Shown here: piece after piece, positions 5,294-7,459 of the stretch
How the letters are laid out: every line of letters starts with the position of its first letter
Numbering within the stretch: the first letter of the stretch is position 1
Assembly (NCBI GenBank): GCA_950071955.1
Contig: CATMOC010000169.1
Location: 1-7,459, forward strand
Reading direction: 5' to 3'
Source: an uncultured Mesorhizobium sp.
GTDB taxonomy: Bacteria > Pseudomonadota > Alphaproteobacteria > Rhizobiales > Rhizobiaceae
Length of the DNA: 7,459 nt
Notes under the pieces: model-generated
Told to the model about the DNA's origin: nothing
Databases searched by the model: none
Seen by the model: only the letters and a program-made list of their open reading frames with translations
Program-made: the position numbers and the translations under genes

Positions 5294-7459
5294 CCGTCAC
5301 GGCCTCCCCCCGGCCCGATGCGCCGGCCTATGCCGAATTCGCGGTGCAGTCGAACTTCTCCTTCCTGCGCGGCGCCTCCGGCCCCGAGGAGATGGCGGTG
5401 ACGGCCAAGCGCCTCGGCATCGCCGCTTTGGGGCTCGCCGACCGCAACACCGTCGCGGGCGTCGTGCGGGCCTGGAAGATGGCGGAGAAGGAGGGCCTCG
5501 CCTATCATCCCGGCTGCCGCCTCGTCTTTTCCGACGGCACGCCGGACGTGCTCGCCTATCCCCGCAACAGGCAGGGCTGGGGGCATCTTTGCCGTATGCT
5601 GACCGAGGCCAACGCGCTCGGCGAAAAGGGCAACCCCGACCTGCGGCTGCCCGGCCTGATGGAGTGGGGCAACGACATGTCGCTCGCCGTCCTGCCTCGC
5701 CTGGAGGCGGAGGGAGCGGCGGAACTTTCGCTTCTGCGCGGCCTCGGCGACCGCTTCGGCCGGGCCATGCGGGTGGCGGTCGCGCCCGCCTATGCCGGCA
5801 GGGACCGCTGGCGCCTCGAACAAGCCGCGGCCCTGGCGGATGCCGCCGGCCTGCCGCTGATGGCCTGCAACGACGTGCTCTATCACGAGCCGGGCCGGCG
5901 GCCCTTGCAGGATCTCGTCACGGCCATCCGCCTCAACACGCCGGTGGCCGATGCCGGCTTCGAACTGCGCGCCCACGCGGAACGGCACTTCAAGCCGCCA
6001 TGGGAGATGGCGCGCCTGTTCCGGCGGCGTCCCGAGGCGCTGGCGGAAACGCTGCGCTTCGCCTGGGAACTCGACTTCTCGCTGAACGACCTGCGATACA
6101 ACTATCCCGACGAGCCGACCCGCGACGGCGCCTCGCCCCAGGAGGAACTCGCCCGCCTCACCTGGGAGGGTGCGGCCTGGCGCTATTCCGACGGCGCGCC
6201 CGAAAGGATCGCGGCGCTCATCCGCCACGAACTCGCCGTGGTCGAGAAGCTGCAATACGCCCGCTATTTCCTGACCGTCCACGACATCGTTCAGCACGCC
6301 CGTTCGAAGGGCATCCTGTGTCAGGGGCGCGGATCGGCTGCCAATTCGGTGATCTGCTACTGCATCGGCATCACCGATGTCGGCCCAGACATCATGGACC
6401 TCCTGTTCGAGCGCTTCATATCGGAGGAGCGCAATGAGCCGCCCGACATCGACGTGGATTTCGAGCACGACCGGCGCGACGAGGTGATCGCCTACATCTA
6501 CGAGAAGTACAGCGCCAAGCGGACCGCGCTCGCCGCCTCGGTGGTCACCTATCGCGGCCGCTCCACCATGCGCGAGACGGCCAAGGCGCTCGGCCTTTCG
6601 GAAGACGTCATGTCGGCGCTTTCCGGCACGATCTGGGGCTGGTCCACCGCCGGGCTCGGCGACAGCGAGGTGAAGGCCGCGGGTCTCGACATGGCCGACC
6701 CGGCGACGCGGCACGTCATCGCGCGCTCCAATGAGATCATGGGCTTTCCGCGTCATCTATCCCAGCATGTCGGCGGTTTCGTCATCACCCGCGACCGGCT
6801 CGACGAGGTGGTGCCCATCGTCAAGACGGCGATGGAAGAGCGCAAGATGGTCGAGTGGGATAAGGACGATCTCGACGCGGTCGGCATCCTCAAGGTCGAC
6901 ATCCTGGCACTCGGCATGCTGTCCTGCCTGCGGCGCGCCTTCGGGCTTCTCAAGGAGCATTACGGCCGGGACCTGACGCTGGCGACGCTGCCCAAGGAGG
7001 AACCGGAGGTCTACGACATGATCTGCCGGGCCGACACGATCGGTGTCTTCCAGATCGAAAGTCGGGCGCAGATGACCATGCTGCCGCGGCTCAGGCCCAG
7101 AAAATTCTACGATCTCGTCATCGAAGTGGCGATCGTCCGCCCCGGGCCGATTCAGGGCGACATGGTGCATCCCTATCTTCGCAGGCGCGAAGGCAAGGAG
7201 AAACCCGAATATCCCCGGCCCGAACTGCGGGCGGTGTTGGAAAAGACGCTCGGCGTCCCGCTCTTTCAGGAACAGGCCATGAAGGTGGCTATCGTCGGCG
7301 CCGGGTTCACGCCCGTCGAGGCCGATCAGTTACGCCGTGCAATGGCGACCTTCAAGCTCACGGGCGGCGTCAGCCATTTCTACGACAAGCTCGTGGGCGG
7401 AATGGTAACGCGCGGCTACCCGAAGGACTTCGCCGAGCGCACGTTCAAGCAGATCGAGG
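5290..7459 (+). CDS. dnaE2: DnaE2 (ImuC), error-prone DNA polymerase III alpha subunit, 3' end outside window
   Basis: This C-family polymerase performs translesion synthesis in the SOS response, recruited by ImuB. About 723 residues are present of a protein usually near 1,080-1,150. The PHP domain occupies roughly residues 14-270. Its metal site looks lost: the HxH of DnaE1 is A18-V-Q20 in AVQSNFSFLRGAS, and the DH motif is D51-R52. The PGCRLVF block with the following DGTPDVLAYP is typical of DnaE2. The polymerase palm is intact: GRGSAANS at 346-353, PDIDVDF at 385-391 with catalytic Asp386 and Asp388, and Asp537 in KVDILALG. Further on, IGVFQIESRAQM, IVRPGPIQGDMVHPY and GVPLFQEQAMKVA are strongly conserved in the family. 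The start ATG overlaps the imuB stop as ATGA and has no Shine-Dalgarno of its own, so translation probably depends on reinitiation from imuB. The missing part should hold the rest of the fingers, the tandem HhH and the OB-fold. Confidence 0.95.
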   Translation, partial: MTVTASPRPDAPAYAEFAVQSNFSFLRGASGPEEMAVTAKRLGIAALGLADRNTVAGVVRAWKMAEKEGLAYHPGCRLVFSDGTPDVLAYPRNRQGWGHLCRMLTEANALGEKGNPDLRLPGLMEWGNDMSLAVLPRLEAEGAAELSLLRGLGDRFGRAMRVAVAPAYAGRDRWRLEQAAALADAAGLPLMACNDVLYHEPGRRPLQDLVTAIRLNTPVADAGFELRAHAERHFKPPWEMARLFRRRPEALAETLRFAWELDFSLNDLRYNYPDEPTRDGASPQEELARLTWEGAAWRYSDGAPERIAALIRHELAVVEKLQYARYFLTVHDIVQHARSKGILCQGRGSAANSVICYCIGITDVGPDIMDLLFERFISEERNEPPDIDVDFEHDRRDEVIAYIYEKYSAKRTALAASVVTYRGRSTMRETAKALGLSEDVMSALSGTIWGWSTAGLGDSEVKAAGLDMADPATRHVIARSNEIMGFPRHLSQHVGGFVITRDRLDEVVPIVKTAMEERKMVEWDKDDLDAVGILKVDILALGMLSCLRRAFGLLKEHYGRDLTLATLPKEEPEVYDMICRADTIGVFQIESRAQMTMLPRLRPRKFYDLVIEVAIVRPGPIQGDMVHPYLRRREGKEKPEYPRPELRAVLEKTLGVPLFQEQAMKVAIVGAGFTPVEADQLRRAMATFKLTGGVSHFYDKLVGGMVTRGYPKDFAERTFKQIE

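Noticed and set aside
5154..6437. 427-codon plus-strand frame overlapping the imuB end and dnaE2
   Set aside because: It is a different frame of DNA already used by dnaE2, and its product is Arg/Pro/Gly-rich without motifs.
5239..6756. 505-codon open frame on the minus strand opposite dnaE2
   Set aside because: It is a mirror of the dnaE2 codon pattern with no recognisable domain; dnaE2 motifs occupy the same DNA without interruption.

Overview
This GC-rich window, in which most wobble positions are G or C, looks like chromosome or large-replicon DNA of an alphaproteobacterium, most likely from the Rhizobiales/Rhizobiaceae. Three things point there. The window holds an imuA-imuB-dnaE2 mutagenesis cassette. 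The cassette is preceded by an SOS operator of the alphaproteobacterial type (GAAC-N7-GAAC, not the gamma-proteobacterial CTG-N10-CAG). The neighbouring proteins also have a rhizobial character. The genus assignment is inference only.

Layout, left to right. (1) Minus strand, 1-1087: most of a FAD-dependent oxidoreductase of the DAO/DadA superfamily, with its C-terminal end cut off by the window edge. (2) Plus strand, 1185-2274: a CitE-like CoA-ester lyase followed after one base by a 68-residue DUF1737-type protein, forming a two-gene operon. (3) Minus strand, 2297-2719: a small zinc-metallopeptidase-like protein with an HExxHxxGxxD motif, convergent with the lyase operon (22 bp between stop codons). 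(4) A 179-bp divergent intergenic region, 2720-2898, with the SOS box at 2863-2877. (5) Plus strand, 2899 to the right edge: imuA, imuB and the first two thirds of dnaE2, in one overlapping operon.

The right half forms the 'mutasome' for SOS-induced translesion synthesis. DnaE2 is the error-prone C-family polymerase and keeps its catalytic aspartates. ImuB is a Y-family-like protein that appears to have lost polymerase active-site residues but carries a candidate sliding-clamp-binding motif. ImuA is a RecA/SulA-like accessory protein with a degenerate P-loop. The genes are tightly coupled: imuA and imuB overlap by 194 nt in different frames, and imuB and dnaE2 overlap by ATGA. The left half is metabolic and has no obvious functional link to the cassette.

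I found no tRNA, rRNA, CRISPR array, insertion sequence or phage attachment site. The architecture is a known one. The points most worth a second look are the long imuA/imuB overlap, the metallopeptidase gene sharing the LexA-operator intergenic region, and the tight lyase-DUF1737 pair. I did not find a wholly new system.
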